The notes: generated by a model from the letters alone, not told the origin. DNA of 64,000 bases from Adenophora triphylla var. japonica (GCA_022495995.1 JAFEMH010002098.1:1-64000); one strand, 5' to 3'; shown: positions 11,663-21,762, counted from the stretch's first letter. Translations and numbers: made by a program.

Positions 11663-11709
11663 GTGTCGCGTGACACATGACCAGAGAAGTCACTTGTGTC
11701 GCTTGACAC
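11663..11709. repeat. Paired-hairpin block 2
   Basis: GTGTC-GCGT-GACAC (11663-11676) and GTGTC-GCTT-GACAC (11696-11709) are 19 bases apart. The hAT element inserted immediately after the second hairpin; its 8-bp target overlaps the hairpin's last bases. Confidence 0.7.
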
Positions 11710-12109
11710 TACAGGTAGACATGGGCAAACCGGAACCGGAACCGGGCGAAACCGGAGAACCGAACCGGAACCGGAACCGGCAGAACCGGAACCGGCGAGA
11801 ACCGGAACCGGCTAGAACCGGAACCGGCCGGTTCTCGGTTCAATCTCGGTTCCTACTTTTTGAAAACCGTGGAACCGCCGGTTTTGGAACCGGAACCGGA
11901 ACCGGAGAACCGGAACCGGGGAACCGGCGGTTCGGAACCGGGGAACCGGCGGTTTTTGCAGAAAATTCAAAAAAATTCAAAAATTTGCCCCTTTTTTTTC
12001 ACCTTTTCAGTCAAATTTGCCCCTTTTTTTGACTTTTTAGACAATTTTCAGTAATTAAAAATAAATAAAAAAATAAAACAATCCTTACCTTTCACCTATA
12101 AATACAAAT

Positions 12110-12345
12110 TCACCTCCACCATTTTATTTTCACAAAACTCTCTTAACTCTCTCTTAATCTTTACTCTCTCTTAACTCTCTCTTAAGTTCTTAACTCTCAA
12201 GTCTCAAGATCAAAGCCTCAAATCACTCACCAACATTCATATTCCATAATCCATAATTCCATCCTCATTTTCCATATTTTCATCCATTTTCATAGTCATC
12301 ATCACTCATCACTCATCATATACACCAAATCACCAATACACCATC
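12110..12345 (+). promoter_or_regulatory. hAT promoter and 5' untranslated leader
   Basis: CTATAAATA at about 12107-12115 is a good plant TATA box. It is followed by a CT-rich leader (repeated CTCTCTTAA, then TCATCAYTCATC) with few upstream ATGs, which reads as a plant 5' UTR leading to the ATG at 12346. The transcription start is inferred to lie around 12140. Confidence 0.6.
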
Positions 12346-12482
12346 ATGTCTTCTTTCCTTAGAAACTTAACAAAAAAACGGGTAGCAAGAGCAAAAACAA
12401 CCAACCTTCTTCATCTTCTCGACTACCACCACCACCACCACCACCACCAATTCCAAATGATATTCCCTTTTATGATGGGGGA
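12346..12482 (+). pseudogene. Probable original N-terminus of the hAT transposase, one frame off
   Basis: An ATG at 12346 begins MSSFLRNLTKK and runs into a seven-A tract at 12372-12378. After the tract the frame used by the 12483 ORF reads GSKSKNNQPSSSSRL, eight prolines and IPNDIPFYDGG straight into its methionine with no stop. Adding one A would join them, so the ancestral protein probably started at 12346 and a one-base loss, or a sequence error in the homopolymer, separated the parts. If real, translation would start at 12483 and lose a short basic, proline-rich leader. Confidence 0.6.
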
Positions 12483-14672
12483 ATGGCGGGGAGAAATGAA
12501 TGGGAAAATTTAGAAGATGAGGAGGAGGTTCAAGTTGGAGACCAACAATTTCCAATACCGCCTTTCATGTCACAAGAACCACAATATGTAGGAACTCCAA
12601 GTGCTGAAGAAAGTGATGCACATAACCTACCACCACTTGCACCAAGAGGAAGGGGTCGCGGTCTTCGTGGAGGCGGTCGACAAGGTCAACCGCCTTCTCC
12701 TAAAATTCGTGAACCGAAGTCCTCAATTTTTATTCGTCACTTTAGGAAGGAGCTCGGAGTGGACAAACATGGTGAGGAGGTTTGGAAAGTGATATGTAAC
12801 TATTGTGAAAATGTTTATACTTGGAAGGATGGCAATGGATACGGCACTTATACCAAGCATGTTCGAGTTCATCATCCTACCGAATTTGGCATAGATCCAA
12901 CTCAAACACAACTCCAAGGAGTTTCGACTTCTTCGATGGGCGCGATAGGTACGTCTTCTTCTTCCACTACATTTCATTATAGTGAACAAAACCATAGAAG
13001 AGGTATGGCAAAATTTGTTTGTGTTAAATGTCTTTCCTTTAGTTTTGCCGATGATGAATTCTATGAAGATTTTGCTAAACTCTCTCTTAACGCCGCTGCA
13101 AAAAGAATACCACGTAGAACTCTCACACGTGATATTGCAAAAATAGTCGGGGAATATAAATATGGTTTAATACAAACATTTGCTAATTTATCTCAACAAG
13201 TTTCTATTTGTTCGGATATATGGAGTGATAACCGTTGTGAACATTTTTATATGGGAGTAACTTGTCATTGGATTGACAATTCTTGGACCATTCAAAAGAG
13301 ATTGATTGCATATAGAGATTTTGATGATGAGCATACCGCACACAATATTGCACTTAAATTACAAAGTATTTTACAAGAATATAATTTAGTTACTAAAATT
13401 TTTTCAATGTCTTTTGATAATGCTAGCTCTAATACTGCAAGTTTATCGGAACTAATTGGTATTTGTAAATCGGTATTAGGTGGAAAATTTTTTCATATTA
13501 GATGTTTTTGTCATATTTTAAATTTATGTGTGCAAGATGGTCTATCTGCTTTACAAGATTCAATTATTCCTATTAAACGAGGTATACAGTTTATTATGAG
13601 AAAAAGTTCCAATCAAAGAAAATGGAGAGACTATTGCAAGGCAAATGATATCCGTCCCAAAAAAATTTCAATGGATGTTACAACTAGGTGGAATTCTACC
13701 TATAAACTTTTAGCGGATTCTTTTCTTTATAAGGAACAAATTTGCTTGTTTTTGTCTTCCGTTGGTTACAAATACCCCCTATTTCCTCATCAATGGAATG
13801 CTTGTGGAAGCATGATCAAATTGTTGAAAAATTTCAAGGATGCCACTGTCATGTTATCCGGTACGTATTATCCTACTTCTAACTTAGTTGTTGATCATAG
13901 TACTATTATTTCGGGTACATTTTGTGAATTTAAAGATGATCCCATAATTGGTCCAGCCATTGTTAGCATGAAGGAAAAATGGTTGAAATATTTTGAGACA
14001 ATTCCAAGTATTTTTTTAATTGCAAAAATTTTAGATCCAAGGGTTAGAATGGATGGTTTGGAACAACTTCTTACATATTACTATCAAAATTTGTTTGATG
14101 CAAATGATCCCCGTTTTCCAAATATTGATCAAATATTGTCTGATGCGAAAAATGAATTTTTAAATGTTTTTAAAGAGTACAACTCAATTTATGGTGGTGC
14201 TAGTACAAGTGAGGCTCCTCCTCGTCAAACTAGCGAAACGGACAACTCTTTTTTGACTTCTTTTTATGGAAATAGAAAACGCTCTAGAGGAAGCGGTTCT
14301 AATGCGGAATTTGAAAAATATTTGAACACGGAATTTGAATATGATGATGAGGTTGAATTTTGCATTTTACATTGGTGGGCCAAGAGGGCGAGTTCTTATC
14401 CTATTGTTTCTAGGATAGCAAGAGAAATATTTGCTTCTCCCGCATCAACGGTTTCGGTTGAGCACGCTTTTAGCATTGGTGGAAATATTGCGGATCCGCA
14501 ACGTGCAAATTTAACTGTTGAAAATTTAGAAAATCAAAATTTGTTGAATGATTGGGTCAAAGCGGAGAAAAGAGATCAAGAGCCAAAGTTTTCCTCATCC
14601 GATGAAGATTTCTTTGATTCAACATCGGGAAGTGACGAGAACAATGACACAATCCCAATGGCCCAAATGTAA
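12483..14672 (+). CDS. hAT transposase, BED zinc finger type
   Basis: A 729-codon ORF encodes a cut-and-paste transposase that would bind the element ends and excise the DNA in the nucleus. Residues about 81-131 form a BED finger (CNYC at 105-108 with the histidines of KHVRVHH). The catalytic core has CSDIWSD (D245), SFDNASSN (D312), the CFCHILNLCVQDGL insertion-domain motif, MDVTTRWNSTYKLL and a late glutamate in STVSVEHAFSIGG. The hAT dimerisation region (WWAKRASSYPIVSRIAREIFASPAS) is present. Start: the ATG at 12483 is the first in frame, but coding sequence clearly extends upstream; see the 12346 entry. No internal stop is present, so activity is possible but unproven. Confidence 0.9.
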   Translation: MAGRNEWENLEDEEEVQVGDQQFPIPPFMSQEPQYVGTPSAEESDAHNLPPLAPRGRGRGLRGGGRQGQPPSPKIREPKSSIFIRHFRKELGVDKHGEEVWKVICNYCENVYTWKDGNGYGTYTKHVRVHHPTEFGIDPTQTQLQGVSTSSMGAIGTSSSSTTFHYSEQNHRRGMAKFVCVKCLSFSFADDEFYEDFAKLSLNAAAKRIPRRTLTRDIAKIVGEYKYGLIQTFANLSQQVSICSDIWSDNRCEHFYMGVTCHWIDNSWTIQKRLIAYRDFDDEHTAHNIALKLQSILQEYNLVTKIFSMSFDNASSNTASLSELIGICKSVLGGKFFHIRCFCHILNLCVQDGLSALQDSIIPIKRGIQFIMRKSSNQRKWRDYCKANDIRPKKISMDVTTRWNSTYKLLADSFLYKEQICLFLSSVGYKYPLFPHQWNACGSMIKLLKNFKDATVMLSGTYYPTSNLVVDHSTIISGTFCEFKDDPIIGPAIVSMKEKWLKYFETIPSIFLIAKILDPRVRMDGLEQLLTYYYQNLFDANDPRFPNIDQILSDAKNEFLNVFKEYNSIYGGASTSEAPPRQTSETDNSFLTSFYGNRKRSRGSGSNAEFEKYLNTEFEYDDEVEFCILHWWAKRASSYPIVSRIAREIFASPASTVSVEHAFSIGGNIADPQRANLTVENLENQNLLNDWVKAEKRDQEPKFSSSDEDFFDSTSGSDENNDTIPMAQM

Positions 14673-15026
14673 GTTGATGTAATTTATATAGTTTAATTTG
14701 TATAATTTAATTTGTTGCTTTGTTTTATAATTTAGATAAATATTGTAAAATACTAAGAACGAGGTTAAGGCTCCTTATGTCCTCCCTTACTTATAAAAGG
14801 GCAAGGTTGGTTGTCCCCCTCATTGTAACATTTTAACAATTATTAATAAAATTTAAGGGTACCGTCCCTTTTTCTTTTATAAAATATGTTAAAATAATTT
14901 GTTTATTATTCATCTTCATCCAAATTTGTTAGAATCTTAACAGTTTTGATGGCTTAAAAGAGAAGAAAATGAAAAGGAAGTGACCAAAGTGCACTGACCA
15001 AACTTTGGGGTTGTTGGAATTTGGCA
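14673..15026 (+). other. hAT 3' untranslated region
   Basis: After the stop codon, the AT-rich sequence contains AATAAATTT-like and AATAAAAT (about 14844) signals suitable for polyadenylation. No ORF is visible before the hairpin cluster at 15027. Confidence 0.5.
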
Positions 15027-15135
15027 TGGGCGGTCGCCCACATCTCTATTGGGCGGTCGCCCATGTGTGCAGAGAGTTAAACATTGCTTGAATTTGGATA
15101 TGGGCGGTCGCCCACCTCTCTTGGGCGGTCGCCCA
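15027..15135. repeat. Four TGGGCG-GT-CGCCCA hairpins in two pairs
   Basis: The 14-base hairpin occurs at 15027-15040, 15050-15063, 15101-15114 and 15122-15135. Each pair follows GAATTTGG and is separated internally by 8-9 bases, so the pair-containing unit is itself duplicated. It lies between the transposase 3' UTR and the GGAACC subterminal array. Confidence 0.8.
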
Positions 15136-15510
15136 CCTAGACAGTTTTCAAAAAAAAAAAAAAAGGCCAAAAAAGGAACCGGGAAACCGTGGAACCGGAA
15201 CCGGAACCGGCATCAAGGAACCAGAACCGGGAACCGGATTTAGGCGGTTCCGTCCCGGTTCCTCCCTACCCCGGAACCGAAACCGGCGGTTCGGAACCGG
15301 AACCGGAACCGGGAACCGGATGCCCATGTCTAACTACAGGTCACTTTGCAGAGATCTTACATTATTGAAAACAAGGGAAGTAAATCTATCTAATCACTTC
15401 AAACTGGATATGAATATGAAAGATCCATACCCTAATATGAGTGACAAACAAAGGGGAAAGGGGAGGAACAAACTTACAACTGAGAGTGATTCTCTGCAGA
15501 TGGGCCACTT

Positions 15511-15557
15511 GTGTGGCGTGACACAGGACTTGATGAGTCACTTGTGTCGCGTGACAT
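15511..15557. repeat. Paired-hairpin block 3
   Basis: GTGTGGCGTGACAC (15511-15524) and GTGTCGCGTGACAT (15544-15557) lie 19 bases apart, the same spacing as block 2. Both are preceded by CACTT. This is in the LTR portion to the right of the hAT insertion. Confidence 0.7.
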
Positions 15558-15639
15558 AAGTAGACCATCTGCAGGAACCTCACAATTTCAAACCAGAAAT
15601 CAACAGGAAGCAATTCAGATCTAGTAAGCACACCAAGTC

Positions 15640-16163
15640 AACTTAGATTAACACGAATTAATAACAGATTACCCAAGGGAGCATGGATATGGTAGATCCA
15701 CACTCCCTTGAGCACCAAGCAACCAAGGGAGGTACAATCACAACACCAATATACAATTAGACCAAACAATAGCAATTAAACAGAGATATGGCAGTTGCCA
15801 CTTGATAATCTAAGGCAAATGGATCTTGATTATCAAGTGGAGAGAAGAACAATTTAAAATGAACAAGTGAAATGAGAAAGGAAGGTGAAGAAATTCGTTA
15901 CCCTTGTTGTCCACTACTTCTACACCAAATTAGGTGTGGAAGCCTTCAATTCAGCTACTGGAGAGTGCAAATGAACACCAATTGGCTGCTCTTCTTCAGA
16001 TCTTCAAAGGAAGGTGGATTATGTGAAGATGGGTTTATGGTTTGGGTGAAGGGAGGATGGAATTGGAAGGGTTTTGGTGTGGTTTGAGGAGAGAGAGGGT
16101 TTTCTATCACAAATTCGGCAGAGTGACTTTAGGGTATTGGAAAAGGATCCTGATATGAGAGGG
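15640..16163 (-). other. LTR transcribed leader (R/U5-like)
   Basis: On the minus strand, downstream of the TATA box, sequence beginning about 16140 reads as a plant 5' leader with CTCTCTCTC and pyrimidine-rich runs. It holds a repeated TACCATATCCATGCTCCCTTGG / CTCAAGGGAGTGTGGATC inverted pair around 15675-15710. No ORF is convincing. Confidence 0.4.
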
Positions 16164-16170
16164 GGAGGGT

Positions 16171-16182
16171 CCAATTTATAGG
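16171..16182 (-). promoter_or_regulatory. LTR TATA box, minus strand
   Basis: The minus strand reads CCTATAAATTGG, followed about 30 bases downstream by a pyrimidine-rich leader. It is placed as the U3 promoter of the Tat LTR. A second candidate, CCATATAAAAGG, lies 180 bases upstream at 16352-16363 on the same strand. Confidence 0.65.
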
Positions 16183-16351
16183 CTGCATGGATGAGGACAC
16201 TTGTGTCGCACGGCCATTCGTTTCGTTTTTCCATGGTCAATTGTGTCGCACGACCTATCCAGCCATATAACCGTTTTTGGCATAAATAACTGATTCTGGA
16301 ACCTTCTGTGATAATTCCCAACAGGTCCAAAGCTGATAATTCCTGGTAGGT

Positions 16352-16363
16352 CCTTTTATATGG
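16352..16363 (-). promoter_or_regulatory. Second candidate LTR TATA box, minus strand
   Basis: CCATATAAAAGG on the minus strand is a strong TATA match. It could be an alternative promoter for the LTR or the only functional one. Confidence 0.5.
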
Positions 16364-16499
16364 AAAAATCACTCACAAGTACTTCCTTCATAAGAACTTT
16401 AATATAAGTTTCCGAAAGACTTGGAATTGACCGGAAATTTACCAAAACGCCCTTAGTGCAATTTTATTACATTAAAAAGCACCTTTAAAGGGTCGCAAA

Positions 16500-17035
16500 T
16501 TGGATTGGCGTACTCACAATGACACACCTTCCCTTTCAATCTAGTTCATCATAATTGTATTAACATGTTATCGCAATCAGACATGATAACAGTAACCATC
16601 ACAACCATCACAGCCAAGTAACAAAGATAGGAGTGTGCTCGATGCATACTCTCAAGCCATAGTTGACATATTTCAAACATAATTGTGCAACTACATGAGC
16701 TACTCCATATTTGAATCAAATTAATGTACTAATAACAAAAATATTTATATTTTAATTGTACTATTGAATTTGTTGTACTGGCCGAATCGAAGATACGAAA
16801 TAAAATAACCTACTAGTCTGTTGACTTATTCCAGATGTTTTAATTATATAAATCTCTTAATTTCTTTAATTTAAATATTAGTATTATAAATTTATATAGA
16901 TAAATATTTATAATATAAATTAATTTTATACAGAACTATATTGAAATTAATCGAAAGAAAATTTAAAAATTAAAATATAACTATAACTAAAAATATCATA
17001 ATATTAAGGTAATTAAGTAATTAGATCATCCTAAC

Positions 17036-17040
<5 letters not shown>
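16500..17040. other. AT-rich intergenic DNA
   Basis: No gene, TIR or LTR end was recognised. Short ORFs only. Confidence 0.5.

Positions 17041-17124
<84 letters not shown>
17041..17124. repeat. (AT)n microsatellite
   Basis: An uninterrupted TA dinucleotide run of 84 bases. Length is likely variable between individuals. Confidence 0.95.
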
Positions 17125-17127
<3 letters not shown>

Positions 17128-18545
17128 GTTGAAGTGATTTTAGCACTCAATTTTTCCCTCCAAAACTTTGAGACATCACATGACTAATATACCCTTAAAT
17201 TAGTGATAGCAAATGACCTATTTACCCCTATTCAAATCTGATACAAATAATGAGTCTTTTTGAAATCATAAATTTTTTCATGCCTCATTATTACATTTAA
17301 TGCTAAATGGGAAATGCTACATTATGGTTTAAGAAGCAATCAATTTGGCACAACCTTTGATAACTGTCATTATTCAAATCTGATACAAATAATGGCACTT
17401 TTAAATTTTCTCTTTTCATATTTTTTTTTCCTTTTTCTCACTTATTTAATTCGAAAAGTATGAAACCAATACTCCCTATCACTGCCTTTTTTTCACTAGC
17501 TTTTTTCTTTGAATGATGTACTACTATTAGCTAGAATATCAATGTTGAAATAAGAGAATCAAAATTTTATATTGAATTCTTAAATGAAGAAATAAGGCAA
17601 TAAAAAACAAAAATATAACCAATGAAATCAAAGTTAAAGTATTATTTTTCTGCCAAAAAATACACATGCTCAAATTAGAACATTTAGTAAAATACTTAGA
17701 ACTAATTTAAAAAAAATATTTTTCTCGGTCTCAAAAAGACAGGATAGTTCTAATTTAATTTTGATAGTAAGTTTGATTTATTTTTGACCAAAAAATTGAT
17801 ATTAACACAACATTAATATCAATAGCATTTTTAAAAGTTCATTTGAGTTATTAAGTTTCATTATTTTCTAGATCAATGTTCAATTAAGTTAACATTAAAA
17901 ATAAAGTGAGTATATTTTTTTGGAACGGGGTAAATATAAGATTACAAAAAGTTGAAGACATTTTACTACAATGTCCTACTACTTTCGTTTTAAATTAAAT
18001 ATAAAAAAAATTGAGATGGGGAGAGATTTTTTTTTCAAATCCAGTATTTTTGTATTTAAATAGTGGTCAATAGCCAATGATTTGGTCTTCACTATTTACA
18101 GTATTTACAGACACAAATTTTAAGAATTCACTCTCGTCCTGATTTTTTTAAAGAGCGCACTATGACATTGAGACAACAATTTGGGACACGGGCAAATGAA
18201 CATGCTATTTTACTATTAAAAATGTCTATAAATACGAAAAAACTATAAATTTTCCATTTTCATAGGCAAATGAACATGTTGTTCGTCGATTTTATCTGTT
18301 CACTCACTCATTTTGGTCTGTTTTTAAAATAATCTATTTTTAGTAATGGTTAATTGTATGTTATTTTGTGTAAGATAAATAATTGTGATGGTTTGAAGAT
18401 TTTAATATGTGACGAAAGAAAAAGACCGTGGATGACATCACAAATGTTGTATACAAGATTTTTTTTTAAGTTTGTAATTTTTATTACTAATGCCAGGATA
18501 TATTTTTGTTGTATACTTTTTATTTTAATTTTTTCCTAAACTAAC
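17125..18545. other. AT-rich intergenic DNA
   Basis: No coding potential was found. A near-duplicate TTCAAATCTGATACAAATAATG occurs at about 17231 and 17375, suggesting a small decayed repeat. Confidence 0.4.
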
Positions 18546-18655
18546 CTAGACTTTATTATACTAACTTTTTTAATTTAATTTCTCCTATTTATTAAAGTTT
18601 TTTGATTGTGTGTTTAACACACGGGTGTTACGCTAGTTAGTATAATAAAGTCTAG
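18546..18655 (+). mobile_element. Helitron-like 3' terminus inside a perfect 20-bp inverted repeat
   Basis: A hairpin GTGTGTT-T-AACACAC is followed by GGGTGTTACG and CTAG-T (CTAG at 18633-18636), the layout of a plant Helitron 3' end. Around it a perfect 20-base inverted repeat lies at 18546-18565 and 18636-18655. No 5' TC end was identified, so the element's extent is unknown. Confidence 0.5.
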
Positions 18656-18659
18656 TTAG

Positions 18660-21175
18660 ATATGACTATATAATTATTAGGAGATTAGGATGAAACGTAA
18701 GAAAACTAAAAATGAGGTCTTCAATCATGATTAACTCACACAACTTTTCATACTCTAAATTAGCTGTTTAGTACTTCTAGATTTTTACACATTATTTTAA
18801 TATAAAAAATGTATAAATAGTAGGATCCATAGCAGGTTAGGAAAGAATAAGGAGTTTAATCCTATTGAGGTTTTACAGGAGGACATTTCTCTCTCTTTTT
18901 TTGTTTTTTTTTTGTTTTCCTTTTTCCTCGTTCTCCCGTAGTATCCTAGGAATTTTATTGGATAACTCGCACCAACTTTTATATCAGTAAATTCCTTCCA
19001 CTTTCATAATGAATAATAAATGTTGAAGTTGAATTGTCAAATTTTTTTTATAAAACAACAATAAAATTTCATTAAAACTATTTTCTAATTTCGTAACACA
19101 CACTTATTTCAAAACGAATATAAAAGAAAGTGTATTACTCATTACTGGAAAATAAGGTATCGACTTAATTTTGGTTACAATCAGTGCTCACCAATACTGA
19201 GGTTTGAAAAAATATCAATGCATATAGTTATAATCGAAAATAAAAAAAAAAATGCGAAGAAAAGAGGTGGACACTGATACTTAATGGACATTGAATTTAA
19301 TGCAGATTTGAAATTGTTGCGGCCAATCTTTGCTGCGGCCCTCGAGCAAGTGTAAAACTTATGTATTACTACTTAAAAATATTCTACTATAAAATGTAAA
19401 ACATTTGTAGCAGTTGTGATATATACAAATTAAATTGGATCTCAAGCCGTCTCCACAAATGTTGGAGTAATCAATACGTTTGTGTGAAAACCAGAAGGGT
19501 ATGAGTTGTTAACCGTGTTGAATTTCATGTCACTTTCTAGACTTGAGCCTCATGTTTACAAGTTGAAAGTCTAATTATAACTTAAATGTCCAGCCATGAA
19601 GCTCAGTAAGTATCTTCTAAGACTTGTCCTTTTCACTTTGTTTGGATATTCCCCATCCTAATTCAAAAAACAACAATATAATTACTCCTAGGTCGTGTAA
19701 ATGCTTCCATCTATCTACTGTGGAATAAGAAAAGTCGGGTGTATGAACTTTGCCTTTATATTAAAACACGTTTTTCAGATTATCCATGATGAAAATTGCG
19801 TCGAAAATTGTATATATACTGACTGATGTTTCATAACAAAAAAGCGCAAACAGTTTAGTAAGTCATTTTGTTTTATTCAATTATATTTTCGAGTCAAAAA
19901 ATAGTGAATCTTTGGCTCCATAAAAAATGATAAAACCCTTCCTAATTCAAAAGAGGAAAAAAAACGGATTGATCTAGTCAATACAAAGGCTACACACAAG
20001 TTCATGGGTTATGCATGAGAGAGAGGGATTTGGAACCGTTCATTCCTATTCAGAAAGAGTAAGTTTTGGGAGAGATCAGTTTCTCCGTAAATTATAAAAA
20101 GTTCAATTTTTTTTAACTTGCAAATATTTGACGAATATAAGAGCAGTTTAAAAAAACAGGACTTTTTATAACTTAGGGAGAAACTAGTTTCCCCCAAAAT
20201 ATTGTGATTCAGAAATTCATAGGCTACATTTAAGGATCGAGATAGTAACATGATTTTCTATTAACAATCAAAAGTCCAGATTTATTTGGTTTGGTATTGA
20301 ACCTAAAAAAAAACCAATAAATCTTGGCCATATTTATTTCAGAAATTGGTCAAATCATTATAACAAATCAACCAATGTGCTTTAGCCTCGGCTTATCTGG
20401 CTCGTGCCTTTCCTTGAAAATATCTAGAGTACAATCCCCATTCCTTACATTACAATCGAAAAATTAAGCTGGCAAAACAAGTTTATCTGAACTTTGGAGT
20501 TTGTACAATAGACTTTTGTCACCGTTGTTGGTAAAATATGATGAATTATGGTTAAAGATAACTGATGACGTGGAGCTGATGTGAAGGAGAGAGTAATCAT
20601 TCCTCGATCACCATTGCGGATGGTCTAAATGCCATATTTCACGGATAAATTAGATATAACTCATTTTATTATAAAATGTCATTGCAAAGTAAAGTGTGAA
20701 GCCACAGATCCAAACCTGACAAAATTAATCATTATATTTCATGAATTTTAGTATAATATTATTAATTTTATAACATTATGTGTAATAATTAAATTGGAAG
20801 GAATGACCCTTGTGTTTGTGCATATAATTGATTGTATTGCAGATGAGCAGCAAACATTTGAAGTTTGAAATGATTTGGGGTGTGGATCATAGGAGGTGCG
20901 TGAAGCCTGTGAAAGCTAACTTGTACCCCAATTTATAGATTACAATCCGTGAACATGTCTATCTCCTTTAACCACACACCTAATGACAAATCCCGAAAGT
21001 TATTCGAGTGAGTGTACAAATTACACTATAAAATCCTTTAAAATGTAAATAACATAAAATATGAAGAAAATATTGCTTGTTATAAAATCAAACTCACAAT
21101 ATCAATGTAAAAAAACTTGACACTGTACTATTAAACTAGAAAGATTATTTAATTTAATGGGTGCACTCTCACTTA
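18660..21175. other. AT-rich intergenic DNA without recognised genes
   Basis: Only short ORFs occur, none with homology I recognise. A small imperfect inverted match (GGGAGAGATCAGTTTCTCCGTAAATTATAAAAAG, about 20068, against TTTTTATAACTTAGGGAGAAACTAGTTTCCCCC, about 20162) suggests a MITE remnant near 20060-20200. Confidence 0.4.
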
Positions 21176-21338
21176 TCTATAGTATAAATCACAACCCCTT
21201 CGTGAACAGTACAATGAACAGTACCACATGTCAAATTTCCCATTTTACCCTCACTAAGTTGTCCCTTTCCCATTTTGCCCTTTAAAAAAAAATTAAATAA
21301 AAAAAAAAAACGTGTCCTCGGACACGAACTTTTACTAG
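21176..21338 (+). mobile_element. Minimal non-autonomous Helitron, 163 bp
   Basis: It begins TCTATAGTATAAATC after an A (21175). It ends with hairpin CGTGTCC-TC-GGACACG (21311-21326), eight bases, then CTAG (21335-21338) before a T. Start TC, end hairpin plus CTAG and A/T insertion context are the three Helitron hallmarks. There is no coding capacity. Confidence 0.8.
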
Positions 21339-21399
21339 TACATACATATTTAGACCCATGCCTTCACACCGGTCTTTCTGATGTGGAACATATTTCATA

Positions 21400-21747
21400 A
21401 AGGGTTTTGTTAAGATACACATCATAGGAGTATTCTAACAAGTAACCCATTATTTTTGGACAAAAATGTCCCTCATTCCTCTTATTATAAAAAATTGTAC
21501 CAGCAGCTGATGGGGGCAAAATTGTAACTTTCTGATGAACCAGCAGATGAACCGGCAGATGCACAACCAGCAGATTACAATTTTGCCCCCATCATCTGCT
21601 GGTTCATCAGAAAGTTACAATTTTGCCCCCATCAGCTGCTGGTACATTTTTTTTTAATAAGAAAAATGAAGGACATTTTTGTCCAAAAATAATAAGCCAC
21701 TTGTTAGGATACTCCTATCCTATGGTGGGTATCCTAACAAAATCCTT
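21400..21747. mobile_element. Palindromic MITE with long inverted arms
   Basis: The left arm from AAGGGTTTTGTTAAGATAC and the right arm ending GTATCCTAACAAAATCCTT are inverted copies extending about 150 bases, including GGACAAAAATGTCC in both. The centre holds CAGCAGATGAACCGGCAGATG-type repeats and TACAATTTTGCCCCCATC in both orientations. No clear target duplication was found, so the superfamily is open. Confidence 0.75.
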
Positions 21748-21762
21748 CAATGAAAATACATA

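Larger units (their letters stand above)
11716..15332 (+). mobile_element. Complete hAT transposon with exact target duplication
   Basis: The ends are TAGACATGGGCA at 11716 and its complement TGCCCATGTCTA ending at 15332. Directly outside are identical 8-bp copies ACTACAGG (11708-11715 and 15333-15340), the signature of a hAT insertion. Both subterminal regions are packed with GGAACC/GGTTCC motifs (about 11735-11955 and 15178-15320), probable transposase-binding arrays. Between them lie a promoter-like leader, a transposase ORF and a 3' region. Exact duplication and a long ORF point to a fairly recent insertion into the retrotransposon LTR. Confidence 0.95.
11293..16500 (-). mobile_element. 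5' LTR of the minus-strand Tat element, split by a hAT transposon
   Basis: The LTR ends with CA at 11293-11294, next to the primer-binding site. Going right it contains the shared stem-loop (about 11434-11455) and ACGGCGTGGCGACTC (11328-11342), paired-hairpin blocks and, past the hAT insertion at 11716-15332, a promoter region with TATA boxes. Removing the hAT leaves about 1.6 kb. The outer end is uncertain because no partner LTR is present; a change to plain AT-rich DNA occurs near 16.5 kb. Confidence 0.65.

Noticed and set aside
17041..17124. AT tract as a replication origin or MAR
   Set aside because: It is a simple dinucleotide microsatellite; nothing else supports such a role.
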